In this document: piece by piece, positions 24,503 through 33,425 of the stretch
Numbering within the stretch: position 1 is the first letter of the stretch
How the letters are laid out: the number at the start of each line of letters is the position of its first letter
Notes under the pieces: generated by a model
Seen by the model: the letters and a program-made list of their open reading frames with translations, nothing else
The model's database searches: none
Told to the model about the DNA's origin: nothing
Made by a program: the position numbers and the translations under genes
Origin: Psychroserpens luteus
GTDB lineage: Bacteria > Bacteroidota > Bacteroidia > Flavobacteriales > Flavobacteriaceae
Assembly (NCBI RefSeq): GCF_015319355.1
Contig: NZ_JADILU010000001.1
Coordinates: 496,001 to 560,000, forward strand
DNA length: 64,000 nucleotides
Direction of reading: 5' to 3'

Positions 24503-27500
24503 ATGAGTTATCATTTTAACGAGATAGAAGCCAAGTGGCAAAAATATTGGGCAGACAACAAAACATTTAAAGCTTCAAATACAAGCGATAAACCCAAATA
24601 TTATGTATTAGACATGTTCCCTTATCCAAGTGGTGCAGGCTTACACGTTGGTCATCCGTTAGGTTATATTGCAAGTGATATTTATGCACGCTACAAACGT
24701 CATAAAGGTTTTAATGTTTTACATCCTCAAGGCTATGATAGTTTTGGTTTGCCTGCAGAGCAATATGCCATTCAAACAGGTCAACATCCAGCAGTCACTA
24801 CAGAGACTAATATAAAAACCTACCGTCGTCAATTAGACCAAATCGGTTTTTCATTTGATTGGAGTAGAGAAGTGCGTACTTCAAATCCAGAATATTACAA
24901 ATGGACGCAATGGATTTTTATTCAGCTTTTTGAATCTTGGTACAACAACGATACCAACCAAGCAGAATCTATTGATACGTTAATTTCAAAGTTTTCTTCG
25001 GAAGGTAATGCAAACATAAACGCAGATTGTGACGATGATATCACCATTTTTTCTTCGGAAGAATGGAATAATTTCGCTTCTGAAGCACATCAAAACATCT
25101 TATTAAAATACAGATTAACCTATTTAGCAGAAACGGAAGTCAATTGGTGCCCAGCATTAGGAACCGTTTTAGCAAACGATGAAATTGTCAATGGCGTTTC
25201 AGAACGTGGAGGTCATCCTGTGATGCGTAAGAAAATGACGCAATGGAGTATGAGAATTTCTGCTTATGCAGAACGTTTGCTTCAAGGATTAGATACTATA
25301 GATTGGACAGATTCATTAAAAGAAAGTCAACGTAACTGGATTGGAAAATCGGTTGGAGCAAGTGTGACTTTTAATGTAAAAATGACAAGTGAGATGCTGA
25401 AACAAGTTCAGCATGACGAAACGCAACGTCATTCCGAACTTGTTTCGGAATCCCATCCTCATAAGATTGAAGTATTTACTACGCGTCCTGACACCATTTT
25501 TGGTGTGAGTTTTATGACACTAGCTCCAGAACACGAACTCGTTTCTAAAATAACAACCGCAGATCAAAAAGCAGAAGTTGAAGCCTACATAACAGCTACA
25601 GCTAAACGTAGTGAGCGTGATCGTATGGCAGATGTCAAAACCATTTCGGGAGCATTCACAGGCGCTTATGCAGAGCATCCATTTACAAAAGAACCACTTC
25701 CAATCTGGATTGGTGATTATGTGTTGGCTGGATACGGAACAGGAGCAGTAATGAGTGTGCCATGTGGTGATCAACGAGATTATGATTTTGCAACCCATTT
25801 CAATATTTCTATTCCTAATATATTTGAAGGTGTAGATATTTCCGAAGAAGCATATGGAGCAAAAGACAACGTAAAAATTGCAAATAGTGATTTCCTTAAT
25901 GGGATGAATTATAAAAAAGCAACTAAGCGTGCCATCTATGAATTGGAGCAAATAGGTCAAGGCGAAGGTAAAACCAACTATAGATTGCGTGATGCAGTAT
26001 TTTCTAGACAACGATATTGGGGAGAACCATTTCCTGTGTATTATGTCAATGGGATGCCACAAATGATTGACAAAGAGCATTTGCCAATTCGTTTGCCAGA
26101 GGTTGAAAAATATCTCCCAACCGAAGAAGGTGAGCCACCTTTAGGTCGTGCAACTCATTGGTCTTGGGACACAAACATTAACTCTGTTGTAAGTAATGAG
26201 CTTTGTCATTCCGCACTTGATGCGGAATCCACTAATGATAACGGAATCTACCCTCTAGAACTCAACACCATGCCAGGTTGGGCAGGAAGCTCATGGTATT
26301 TCTTTAGATACATGGAAGATGCTGCCAATAGAGGTGAGGCTTTCGCAAGTGAAGACGCTCTCAACTATTGGGAAAACGTCGATTTATATATTGGAGGTAG
26401 CGAGCATGCCACAGGACATTTACTCTACTCACGTTTTTGGGTAAAGTTTATGAAAGATCGCGGTTTTGTTAATGTTGACGAGCCTTTTAAGAAATTGATT
26501 AACCAAGGGATGATACTTGGGACTAGTGCTTTTGTATATAGAGTGAAATTAAGTGTGAGTTCTTTGGGTTCGTATCAACCAGGAGATAACGAAAAACAAG
26601 AAAAATATATTGAAGAGATTAGTAGTATTTTACCATCAATATATGTGTCCGAAAATATATCTAAAGGAAAATCTCTAATTGAGTTTGATGAGTTTTTCAA
26701 AGAAAAATATATAAATGAATATAAAACTAAAGAAGTTTTAGAGAAAATTGAATTACTAAAGAAAAATGATAGCTCACTTTTAGGTATTAATATTCATGCT
26801 TCAAACATAAATAAATTACACGTAAAAGTTCAATATGTTAATGCATCAGATGAATTAGATCTTGAAGGACTAAAAAATGATGGAGAGTTTGGAGAAGATT
26901 TCAAAGATGCAATTTTCATTGGGGAAAATGGAGAAATAATTGAAAGCGATAACGATGTGTATAAAGTAGGTCGAGAAGTCGAAAAAATGTCCAAGTCCAA
27001 ATACAACGTCGTAAATCCAGATGCGATTTGCGAACAATATGGAGCAGACAGCCTTCGTCTTTACGAAATGTTTTTAGGACCTTTAGAGCAAGCAAAACCT
27101 TGGAATACTGCAGGAATCACAGGTGTTCACGGTTTTCTTAAAAAACTATGGAAACTCTATGTTGATGACAATGGTTTAAAAGTTAATGATGCAGAGCCAA
27201 CAGCAGACAATTTAAAGACCTTACATAAAACCATCAAAAAAGTAGAAGAAGATATCGAGAACTTCTCGTTCAATACATCGGTTTCTACATTTATGATTGC
27301 ATCCAATGAGTTCACTGCTCAAAAATGTACAAGTAAAGCCATTCTAGAACCATTCTTGGTATTATTATCGCCTTACGCTCCGCATATTGCTGAAGAATTA
27401 TGGAATAGACTTGGTCATGACGAATCTATCTCAACTGCAACATTTCCGAAGTTTGAAGAAAAATATTTGGTTGAGAGTAGTAAAAATTATCCAATCTCAT

Positions 27501-27664
27501 TTAATGGTAAAATGCGTTTTACGTTAGAGTTACCAATGGACATGAGTAAAGAGGATATTGAAAAAACAGTCATGGCTCATGAAAAAACAATCGCTCAATT
27601 AGATGGTCGTACACCTAAAAAAGTGATTATTGTTCCTGGTAAGATTGTGAATATTGTAGGATAA
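24503..27664 (+). CDS. leuS: Leucyl-tRNA synthetase, with in-frame repeat insertions
   Basis: A 1053-residue class I synthetase. PYPSGAGLHVGHPLGY carries the HIGH site; KMSKS is at about 828-832; the CP1 editing domain starts at TTRPDTIFG. Leucylates tRNA-Leu and edits mischarged Ile/Val. Flavobacterial LeuRS are, from memory, about 920-950 residues, so this one is about 100 longer. Visible extras: LKQVQHDETQRHSELVSES (about 301-319), which is the translation of two palindromic repeats; CHSALDAES (about 569-577), another repeat; and a long charged insert before KMSKS (about 675-825). All are in frame, and catalytic motifs are intact, so the gene is likely functional. Confidence 0.95.
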   Translation: MSYHFNEIEAKWQKYWADNKTFKASNTSDKPKYYVLDMFPYPSGAGLHVGHPLGYIASDIYARYKRHKGFNVLHPQGYDSFGLPAEQYAIQTGQHPAVTTETNIKTYRRQLDQIGFSFDWSREVRTSNPEYYKWTQWIFIQLFESWYNNDTNQAESIDTLISKFSSEGNANINADCDDDITIFSSEEWNNFASEAHQNILLKYRLTYLAETEVNWCPALGTVLANDEIVNGVSERGGHPVMRKKMTQWSMRISAYAERLLQGLDTIDWTDSLKESQRNWIGKSVGASVTFNVKMTSEMLKQVQHDETQRHSELVSESHPHKIEVFTTRPDTIFGVSFMTLAPEHELVSKITTADQKAEVEAYITATAKRSERDRMADVKTISGAFTGAYAEHPFTKEPLPIWIGDYVLAGYGTGAVMSVPCGDQRDYDFATHFNISIPNIFEGVDISEEAYGAKDNVKIANSDFLNGMNYKKATKRAIYELEQIGQGEGKTNYRLRDAVFSRQRYWGEPFPVYYVNGMPQMIDKEHLPIRLPEVEKYLPTEEGEPPLGRATHWSWDTNINSVVSNELCHSALDAESTNDNGIYPLELNTMPGWAGSSWYFFRYMEDAANRGEAFASEDALNYWENVDLYIGGSEHATGHLLYSRFWVKFMKDRGFVNVDEPFKKLINQGMILGTSAFVYRVKLSVSSLGSYQPGDNEKQEKYIEEISSILPSIYVSENISKGKSLIEFDEFFKEKYINEYKTKEVLEKIELLKKNDSSLLGINIHASNINKLHVKVQYVNASDELDLEGLKNDGEFGEDFKDAIFIGENGEIIESDNDVYKVGREVEKMSKSKYNVVNPDAICEQYGADSLRLYEMFLGPLEQAKPWNTAGITGVHGFLKKLWKLYVDDNGLKVNDAEPTADNLKTLHKTIKKVEEDIENFSFNTSVSTFMIASNEFTAQKCTSKAILEPFLVLLSPYAPHIAEELWNRLGHDESISTATFPKFEEKYLVESSKNYPISFNGKMRFTLELPMDMSKEDIEKTVMAHEKTIAQLDGRTPKKVIIVPGKIVNIVG
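25394..25451. repeat. Two-hairpin palindromic repeat inside leuS
   Basis: ATGCTGAA-acaag-TTCAGCAT (25394-25414) is followed by ATTCCGAA-cttgt-TTCGGAAT (25431-25451). These are two arms of a dispersed Bacteroidota palindrome family that normally lies between genes. It is inserted in frame before the editing domain. Confidence 0.85.
26206..26230. repeat. Second palindromic repeat inside leuS
   Basis: GTCATTCCGCA-cttga-TGCGGAAT: an eight-base-pair perfect stem (ATTCCGCA 26208-26215 with TGCGGAAT 26221-26228) of the same GTCATTCC...GGAATCC family. It encodes CHSALDAES in LeuRS. Confidence 0.8.
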
Positions 27665-27670
27665 TTAATT

Positions 27671-27970
27671 ATGAAGAAAGTTGTATTTATTTTAAGTCTC
27701 GTTTTAAGCATTGCTTGCGCAAATACCGAAACAGAAACGGTTGAACTATCCTGCGGTCAATGTCAATTTGGTTTAACAACACAAGACGGTTGCGATTTAG
27801 CAGTACGAATTGACGACAAAGCTTATTTTGTAGATGGCGCAGATATAGATGATTTTGGTGACGCTCATGATAAAGACTCTGGGTTTTGCGAAGTGATTAG
27901 AACTGCTGAGGTTTCTGGAGAAATTATTGATGACCGTTTTAAAGTAAACACCATAACACTTAAAGATTAA
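27671..27970 (+). CDS. DUF6370 family lipoprotein
   Basis: A 99-residue protein with a lipobox (LSIAC, Cys about 16). The mature part contains VELSCGQCQFGL, GCDLAVRIDDKAYFVDG and DSGFCEVIRTAEVSGEI, matching DUF6370. The paired cysteines suggest metal or redox binding, but no function is known. It is six bases after leuS, and its stop overlaps the start of the next gene by one base. Confidence 0.83.
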   Translation: MKKVVFILSLVLSIACANTETETVELSCGQCQFGLTTQDGCDLAVRIDDKAYFVDGADIDDFGDAHDKDSGFCEVIRTAEVSGEIIDDRFKVNTITLKD

Positions 27971-28329
27971 TGCGATTTGCACCAAAGAAATACGATAAGG
28001 TTGTTTTATTTTTCTTTGCTGCATTTATAGCTGGTGCTTTTTTTACTTGGATTTTTGAAGAGCGTTTTAACGAGAAAGGTTGGTGGTCTAACCGGTCAAT
28101 GCGTTATAAAATGGCAGATGATATTATTGATAGTGATTTGCTCATTGGTAAATCTAAAGAAGACATTATAGACTTGTTAGGAGTACCTTATGATACCAAT
28201 CTCTTCGGAAAAGATAATATCGCATATAGGTTAGGAAGACCACCAAGTTTCTCACAAACCAAACATGCTATTTTAATTATTGATTTTAAATTAGGTCATG
28301 CTGTTCAAGTCATTGAATCTTCCGAATAA
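27970..28329 (+). CDS. Membrane-anchored protein of unknown function
   Basis: A 119-residue protein with one N-terminal transmembrane helix (about 9-27) and a C-terminal soluble part. LLIGKSKEDIIDLLGVPYDT faintly resembles the first helix-turn of BamE/SmpA-like domains, a weak likeness only. It overlaps the DUF6370 stop by one base (TAATG), so the pair is translationally coupled. The 218 bases after it are AT-rich with no feature I can support. Confidence 0.7.
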   Translation: MRFAPKKYDKVVLFFFAAFIAGAFFTWIFEERFNEKGWWSNRSMRYKMADDIIDSDLLIGKSKEDIIDLLGVPYDTNLFGKDNIAYRLGRPPSFSQTKHAILIIDFKLGHAVQVIESSE

Positions 28330-28547
28330 TCTTTACCTTTACTTTTAAGACTAAGAGAATTAAAAAAAGAAACAATCTTCGTAGTTTCTAATTTCAGAAT
28401 CATCAAAAAAATGAATTTGAAATAACGTTTTCGTAAAATACATAAAGTGAAAACAATATATTCTCAAAAATAGATTTTGAAACTGATTTGACTAGTAAGA
28501 ACTCAAGTTTTCAAAGTAATTTTAAGCTATAATTAATATGATATATT

Positions 28548-29633
28548 ATGGTTATTGGGATTCCAAAGGAAATTAAAAATAATGAAAGCAGAGTAGGTAT
28601 GACGCCTTCTGGTGTATATGAACTCACTAAAAATAAACATACCGTTTTTGTACAATCTACTGCAGGTTTTGGTAGTGGTTTTTCAGACCAAGATTATAAG
28701 GACGTCAGCGCCATAATTGTAGATACCATAGAGGAGGTTTACGCTAAAAGCGATATGATTGTTAAAGTTAAAGAGCCTATTGCTTATGAGTATCCACTTA
28801 TAAAGCCTAATCAAATCGTATTTACTTATTTTCATTTTGCATCTTCGGAAGATTTAACACTTGCAATGATGAAAAGCAATGCTATTTGTATAGCTTATGA
28901 AACTGTTGAAGATGATGATGGTAGTTTGCCTCTTTTAACACCAATGTCTGAAGTTGCAGGAAGAATGGCAATTCAACAAGGCGCAAAATATCTAGAAAAA
29001 CCAATTAAAGGTCGAGGTGTTTTGTTAGGAGGTGTTCCAGGTGTGCCTCCAGGAAAAGTTTTAATTTTAGGAGCAGGAGTTGTTGGTGTTCAAGCTGCTA
29101 AAATGGCTGCTGGATTAGGTGCTCATGTGACTATTATGGATATTAACATGAAACGTCTCAGGTATGTTAACGACGTCATGCCTAACCATGTCACAACAGA
29201 ATTCTCAAGTGAATATAATATTAGAAAAAATATTAAGACTCATGATTTAGTGATAGGAGGTGTGCTTTTAAAAGGTGCTAAAGCTCCTAAATTGATCACA
29301 AAAGATATGTTGAAGCTTATGCGTCCAGGAACTGTAATTGTTGATGTTGCAGTAGATCAAGGTGGCTGTTTTGAAACTACTAAACCTACAACACACGAAG
29401 ATCCTACCTATATTATTGATGATATTGTTCATTATTGTGTTGCAAATATGCCAGGTGCTGTGCCTTATACGTCTACAATGGCATTGACCAATGTAACGTT
29501 ACCATATGTATTAAAATTAGCAAATAAAGGCTGGAAAAAAGCGTGTGAAGAGGATATTATTTTGGCTAAAGGAATTAATATTTTAAATGGAGAAATTGTT
29601 TGTGAAGGCATCGCCGAAGCTTTTAATTGGTAA
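28548..29633 (+). CDS. ald: Alanine dehydrogenase
   Basis: A 361-residue Ald. MVIGIPKEIKNNESRVGMTP is the N-terminal signature; VLILGAGVVGVQAAKMAAGLGA is the NAD-binding Rossmann glycine motif (the single residue run is split here by its role: fingerprint GAGVVG). Catalyses reversible oxidative deamination of L-alanine to pyruvate with NAD+. Cytosolic. It stands alone, 218 bases after the preceding gene and 89 bases before the next. Confidence 0.95.
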   Translation: MVIGIPKEIKNNESRVGMTPSGVYELTKNKHTVFVQSTAGFGSGFSDQDYKDVSAIIVDTIEEVYAKSDMIVKVKEPIAYEYPLIKPNQIVFTYFHFASSEDLTLAMMKSNAICIAYETVEDDDGSLPLLTPMSEVAGRMAIQQGAKYLEKPIKGRGVLLGGVPGVPPGKVLILGAGVVGVQAAKMAAGLGAHVTIMDINMKRLRYVNDVMPNHVTTEFSSEYNIRKNIKTHDLVIGGVLLKGAKAPKLITKDMLKLMRPGTVIVDVAVDQGGCFETTKPTTHEDPTYIIDDIVHYCVANMPGAVPYTSTMALTNVTLPYVLKLANKGWKKACEEDIILAKGINILNGEIVCEGIAEAFNW

Positions 29634-29722
29634 TAAGAGTTTCAATAGAACTGACAAATTTTCCTTTGTAAAAATTGGCTTACTTTTTGCTATCTTAGTA
29701 GTAATAATAAATTTTAAAAATT

Positions 29723-30427
29723 ATGAACGGAATGATGGGATACTATATTCTAATTGGAGCCATTGGTTTGGTAAGCTGGTTAGTAAGTAATCAATTAAAA
29801 CAAAAATTTGCTAAGTACTCTAAAATACAACTGCGAAATGGCATGAGCGGACAAGAAATCGCTGAGAAAATGCTCGCAGATAATGGGATTACAGATGTTG
29901 AGGTGATTTCGGTTGCTGGACAGTTAACAGATCATTACAACCCTAAAAATAAAACAGTTAATTTAAGTGAACCTGTTTATAATCAACGTAATGCAGCTGC
30001 AGCAGCTGTTGCAGCGCATGAGTGCGGTCACGCAGTACAGCATGCGCAAGCTTATAGTGCTTTAGGCATGAGATCTGCTTTAGTACCAATTGTAAGTATC
30101 ACTTCTGGGATGTCCCAATGGTTAGTTTTTGGAGGTTTAATTCTTGGAGCTGCTGCAGGTATTGGTTTAGGGTATTGGATTTCTGTCGTTGGATTGGTAT
30201 TTATGGGATTTGCTACTTTGTTTAGTTTTATCACATTGCCAGTTGAGTATGATGCGAGTAACAGAGCATTGGCTTGGTTGAAAAATAAAAACATGTTAAC
30301 TCCAGAAGAATATGCAGGTTCTGAAGATGCACTCAAATGGGCTGCCAGAACTTATCTTGTTGCTGCAATAGGTGCATTAGCGTCACTTTTATATTGGGCA
30401 ATGCAAGTATTTGGAGGACGCGATTAA
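29723..30427 (+). CDS. Zinc metallopeptidase, YugP/Zn_peptidase_2 family
   Basis: A 234-residue integral membrane protein. An N-terminal helix (about 6-22), the zinc site HECGHAVQHAQAY (HExxH variant) near residue 97, and three further helices (about 125-175, 205-225) match Zn_peptidase_2. The role is unknown. It ends 31 bases before a terminator hairpin. Confidence 0.88.
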   Translation: MNGMMGYYILIGAIGLVSWLVSNQLKQKFAKYSKIQLRNGMSGQEIAEKMLADNGITDVEVISVAGQLTDHYNPKNKTVNLSEPVYNQRNAAAAAVAAHECGHAVQHAQAYSALGMRSALVPIVSITSGMSQWLVFGGLILGAAAGIGLGYWISVVGLVFMGFATLFSFITLPVEYDASNRALAWLKNKNMLTPEEYAGSEDALKWAARTYLVAAIGALASLLYWAMQVFGGRD

Positions 30428-30450
30428 TATTTCCGAAGAAAAACACTAGA

Positions 30451-30488
30451 AACCAAAGTTCGTTTTTTATAAGCGTACTTTGGTTTTG
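30451..30488 (+). terminator. Terminator after zinc peptidase gene
   Basis: AACCAAAGT (30451-30459) pairs with ACTTTGGTT (30477-30485), followed by TTGTTTT. The dispersed octamer TTCCGAAG lies immediately before it at 30431. Confidence 0.65.
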
Positions 30489-30525
30489 TTTTATTACTTT
30501 GTATCACCTAAATTATTTTAAACTT

Positions 30526-31251
30526 ATGGAAAATTCAAATTATAATCAGTTAGAGAATGTGAATAACAAAATGCTAATTGGTAGATTAGACGTCGCAGAT
30601 CGTACTGCTTTTTATAAAAAAACCTATGCACACGTTGCAGGAGGTGTACTTGTATTTATTTTATTTGAATGGTTGCTATTGCAAAGCGAAATGATTGTTA
30701 ATTTTGCAATGACAATGACACAAGGTTGGCGTTGGCTTATTATGCTTGGAGGATTTATGTTTGCTACCAATTATGCTGAAAAGATGGCCCTAAAATCACC
30801 AAATAAAAACACACAATACTTGGCTTATGGATTGTACATCTTGGCTGAAGCCTTCATTTTTGTTCCGCTAATTTATATTGCTGCCTTTTATATGGATTCT
30901 GGACCAGAAATGCTAAATCAAGCTGCTATTGTAACTTTATCTTTATTTACAGGATTGACTGCTGTTGTGTTTGTCACTAAAAAAGATTTTTCTTTTCTAA
31001 AAACAGGACTTACCATTGGTTTTTTTGTTGCAATTGGTTTAATCGTTGCAGGTTCATTATTTGGTTTTAACTTAGGATTATGGTTCTCTGTAGCAATGTG
31101 TTTACTAGCAGGAGGTTCAATTTTATACCAAACGTCTAACTTGGTAAATAAATATACTACTGAAGATTATATCCCAGCAGCCTTAGGTTTGTTTGCATCG
31201 TTGATGTTACTGTTTTGGTACATCTTATCGATTTTTATGTCAAGAGATTAA
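30526..31251 (+). CDS. Bax inhibitor-1/YccA family membrane protein
   Basis: A 241-residue protein with seven transmembrane helices. The ATG at 30526 (MENSNYNQL) is preferred; the frame is open upstream but that stretch overlaps the zinc peptidase gene and is Cys-rich nonsense. AFYKKTYAHVAGGVLVF and the C-terminal helices match the BI-1/YccA (UPF0005) family, which in bacteria includes pH-sensitive Ca2+ leak channels and FtsH-interacting proteins. Specific role unknown. Confidence 0.88.
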   Translation: MENSNYNQLENVNNKMLIGRLDVADRTAFYKKTYAHVAGGVLVFILFEWLLLQSEMIVNFAMTMTQGWRWLIMLGGFMFATNYAEKMALKSPNKNTQYLAYGLYILAEAFIFVPLIYIAAFYMDSGPEMLNQAAIVTLSLFTGLTAVVFVTKKDFSFLKTGLTIGFFVAIGLIVAGSLFGFNLGLWFSVAMCLLAGGSILYQTSNLVNKYTTEDYIPAALGLFASLMLLFWYILSIFMSRD

Positions 31252-31289
31252 TTTTTTCCGAAGAAAATAACAAAGAAAAAATAACATAC

Positions 31290-31318
31290 AAAAGCATCCT
31301 TTTTTAGGGTGCTTTTTT
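31290..31318. terminator. Bidirectional terminator
   Basis: AAAGCATCC (31291-31299) pairs with GGGTGCTTT (31307-31315, one G-T pair) with a T run. It separates the convergent BI-1 and LuxR-type regulator genes. Confidence 0.75.
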
Positions 31319-31323
31319 TATGA

Positions 31324-32001
31324 CTATAACTCCTCTTCGAGATTGACTAGTTTATTCTGAATTGCATAAACCACTAAACCAGCAAGGTTTTTAGATTCGG
31401 TTTTTAAAAGCAAATTATTACGATGACCATCAACGGTTCTTGGGCTGATGAATAGTTTTTCTCCAATTTCATTAGTGGTAAATTGTTTACAAATAAGCTC
31501 TAATACTTCCTTTTCACGTTTAGTGAAATAGGTCATGTCAAAGTTTGATTTTTTAGCTTGATCGCTATTGTTTAATAAACCTTCGTGAATAAATTTCATC
31601 ACTTGTGCATCATAATAGAAACCTTTATCTGCAACTTCATTAATTGTAGTTAACATGAGTGTAGGTGTGCTGTTTTTTGCTAGATACGCTACAGCTCCAA
31701 TAGAAATCATATTGATAATAAATGGTTTACTAAAGTAACTGGTTAGTGCAATAATCTTAATATCTGGAAACTCCTTACGAATCAATTTGGTAGTTTCTAC
31801 ACCATTAAGTCCTGGCATTTTTAAGTCTGTGATGACAATTTCTGGTAATTGTTTTGCAGCTCGTAATTGTTGCATGAGGTCATTGCCATCTTCAGCATCA
31901 AATAGTATGTCTAGATTTTTTTCTTTACTTAAAATAGACATGAGACCTTGTCTAAATAGTAATTCATCATCTGCAATTGCGAGTGTAATTTTAGTATCCA
32001 T
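31324..32001 (-). CDS. NarL/LuxR-type response regulator
   Basis: A 225-residue regulator starting at MDTKITLAIADD (ATG at 32001). A 22-residue longer frame exists but would lie inside the kinase gene. The receiver domain has IADDELL and IVITDLKMPGLNG (phosphoacceptor Asp). The C-terminal LuxR-type HTH is FTKREKEVLELIC plus GEKLFISPRTVDGHRNNLL. It overlaps the kinase stop by 11 bases, which makes it the cognate regulator by translational coupling. Confidence 0.93.
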   Translation of the reverse strand: MDTKITLAIADDELLFRQGLMSILSKEKNLDILFDAEDGNDLMQQLRAAKQLPEIVITDLKMPGLNGVETTKLIRKEFPDIKIIALTSYFSKPFIINMISIGAVAYLAKNSTPTLMLTTINEVADKGFYYDAQVMKFIHEGLLNNSDQAKKSNFDMTYFTKREKEVLELICKQFTTNEIGEKLFISPRTVDGHRNNLLLKTESKNLAGLVVYAIQNKLVNLEEEL

Positions 32002-32797
32002 AAGAGTGACAGTTAATTGTGAATATGCTTCCTTTATTTTTAGAGCTCTCAACAAAAAGTTGTCCATTTAAAATAGCAACTCTACTCTTAATATTTTGTA
32101 ATCCTATTCCAGATTTTTTTTTGTATTCGTTAATATCAAACCCTACGCCATTATCTTTAAAAACGAGCTCAAATCCTTCTTGGGTTTTTTTTAATTCCAT
32201 TTGTAGTAAATTAGCTTTGCCATGTCTTAATGCATTATTTATAAGCTCTTGAGCTATTCTAAACACATGAAGTTCATTGTTTTTGTCAAGATGCTCTAGC
32301 GATTCAATATGATGATTTATTTTAATAGAAGTATTAGATGTAAACTCATCAAACAATTCTTCTAAGGCTACTTTTAATCCAAATTTATCTAGAATTGGAG
32401 GCATTAACTCATGTGCTATTTTACGAGCACTTTCTAAAGTACGTGTTGTGATATCTAAAATATGATTGAGTGCCTCTTTTTGTTCTTTATTAATAGATTC
32501 ATCACCTAATAATACGTTAGTTGTTAAACTCACAACATTCAATTTAGAGCTAATAGCATCATGTAAATCTTGAGCAATACGGTTGCGTTCTTTCTCTTGA
32601 ACTTTAATAGTGGTTTGTAAAATCTTTTTTTGATGGTCTAGTTTGATGTTAACCTTTTCAACTTCTTTTTCGATTATTTTTTTTCTTGAATAATAGAAAA
32701 AGAGAATAAGTCCAAGTGTAACAAGGACAACAAAAATAATTCCATAGACAAGCGCACCTATGATTTGCTCTTGAGTGGTCGAAAACTGGTTCTCCAT
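31991..32797 (-). CDS. Sensor histidine kinase, NarX/DesK-like (HisKA_3)
   Basis: A 268-residue kinase with one N-terminal transmembrane helix (about 12-32), then a coiled linker, the dimerisation box KERNRIAQDLHDAISSKL with the phosphorylated His, and a HATPase domain (IAQELINNALRHGKAN, DNGVGFD, GIGLQNIKSRV). There is no sensor domain of its own. The preceding gene, a seven-helix membrane protein overlapping it by 40 bases, may supply sensing. Confidence 0.92.
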   Translation of the reverse strand: MENQFSTTQEQIIGALVYGIIFVVLVTLGLILFFYYSRKKIIEKEVEKVNIKLDHQKKILQTTIKVQEKERNRIAQDLHDAISSKLNVVSLTTNVLLGDESINKEQKEALNHILDITTRTLESARKIAHELMPPILDKFGLKVALEELFDEFTSNTSIKINHHIESLEHLDKNNELHVFRIAQELINNALRHGKANLLQMELKKTQEGFELVFKDNGVGFDINEYKKKSGIGLQNIKSRVAILNGQLFVESSKNKGSIFTINCHSYGY

Positions 32798-33408
32798 TGT
32801 ACTAGAATTAAAGATAAATAAACAGAATATAGGATTTTATTTATCAAATAGATATTTCTACTGACCTGGATGTTTCCCTCAATAGATGATAAATAATTTC
32901 CCAAAATAAATATAAGCGTACTGGAAGTAATATATACTAGAATACCAGCATTAATTATTAAATAGTTATTAGTTCCATTTAAAGAATTATAAAGGTGAAT
33001 CATGGCGTAAATAACTATAGGTAAAGAGGTAATGAATATCTCAAATATATTAAACGTATAGAATAAACTTGGCCTAAGCATATATTGAAAAGCCAATATT
33101 GAGCAAACTAACACTATTGTAATCATGACATATTTTTTCTGAGCTGATTTGAATAATGATCTGTAAAATAGAGATAAGAGTATAAACTGACTTATAAAAT
33201 AAGCATGTGACAGATGTAAGTTTGGAATATATTTTTTAGCAAGAATTAAAGCCGATAATGATATAATAAATGAAGTGATTAAATACAAAGTAAATAACTT
33301 ATAAGCTATAGATTTTTTATTTTGTCTATAGCTCATAAGAAATAGTACTGTATTTGTTATAATCAATATTAATCCTGAATAAGTAAATAGGGAACTTATT
33401 AATTTCAT
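32758..33408 (-). CDS. Seven-helix membrane protein, possible sensor subunit of the kinase
   Basis: A 216-residue, very hydrophobic protein with about seven transmembrane helices and short loops. It overlaps the start of the histidine kinase gene by 40 bases, so it heads a three-gene operon with the kinase and regulator. No family recognised. A sensing role is inferred only from layout. Confidence 0.72.
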   Translation of the reverse strand: MKLISSLFTYSGLILIITNTVLFLMSYRQNKKSIAYKLFTLYLITSFIISLSALILAKKYIPNLHLSHAYFISQFILLSLFYRSLFKSAQKKYVMITIVLVCSILAFQYMLRPSLFYTFNIFEIFITSLPIVIYAMIHLYNSLNGTNNYLIINAGILVYITSSTLIFILGNYLSSIEGNIQVSRNIYLINKILYSVYLSLILVQWRTSFRPLKSKS

Positions 33409-33425
33409 TCAAATAGTAAAAATAA

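Noticed and set aside
25520-26080. 186-codon open frame on the minus strand inside leuS
   Set aside because: It is antisense to a highly conserved synthetase, its product is rich in Cys/His/Ile with no recognisable domain, and leuS is clearly the coding frame.
32002-32067. Longer N-terminus of the LuxR-type regulator
   Set aside because: The receiver domain starts right after the ATG at 32001; the extra codons lie in the kinase gene.
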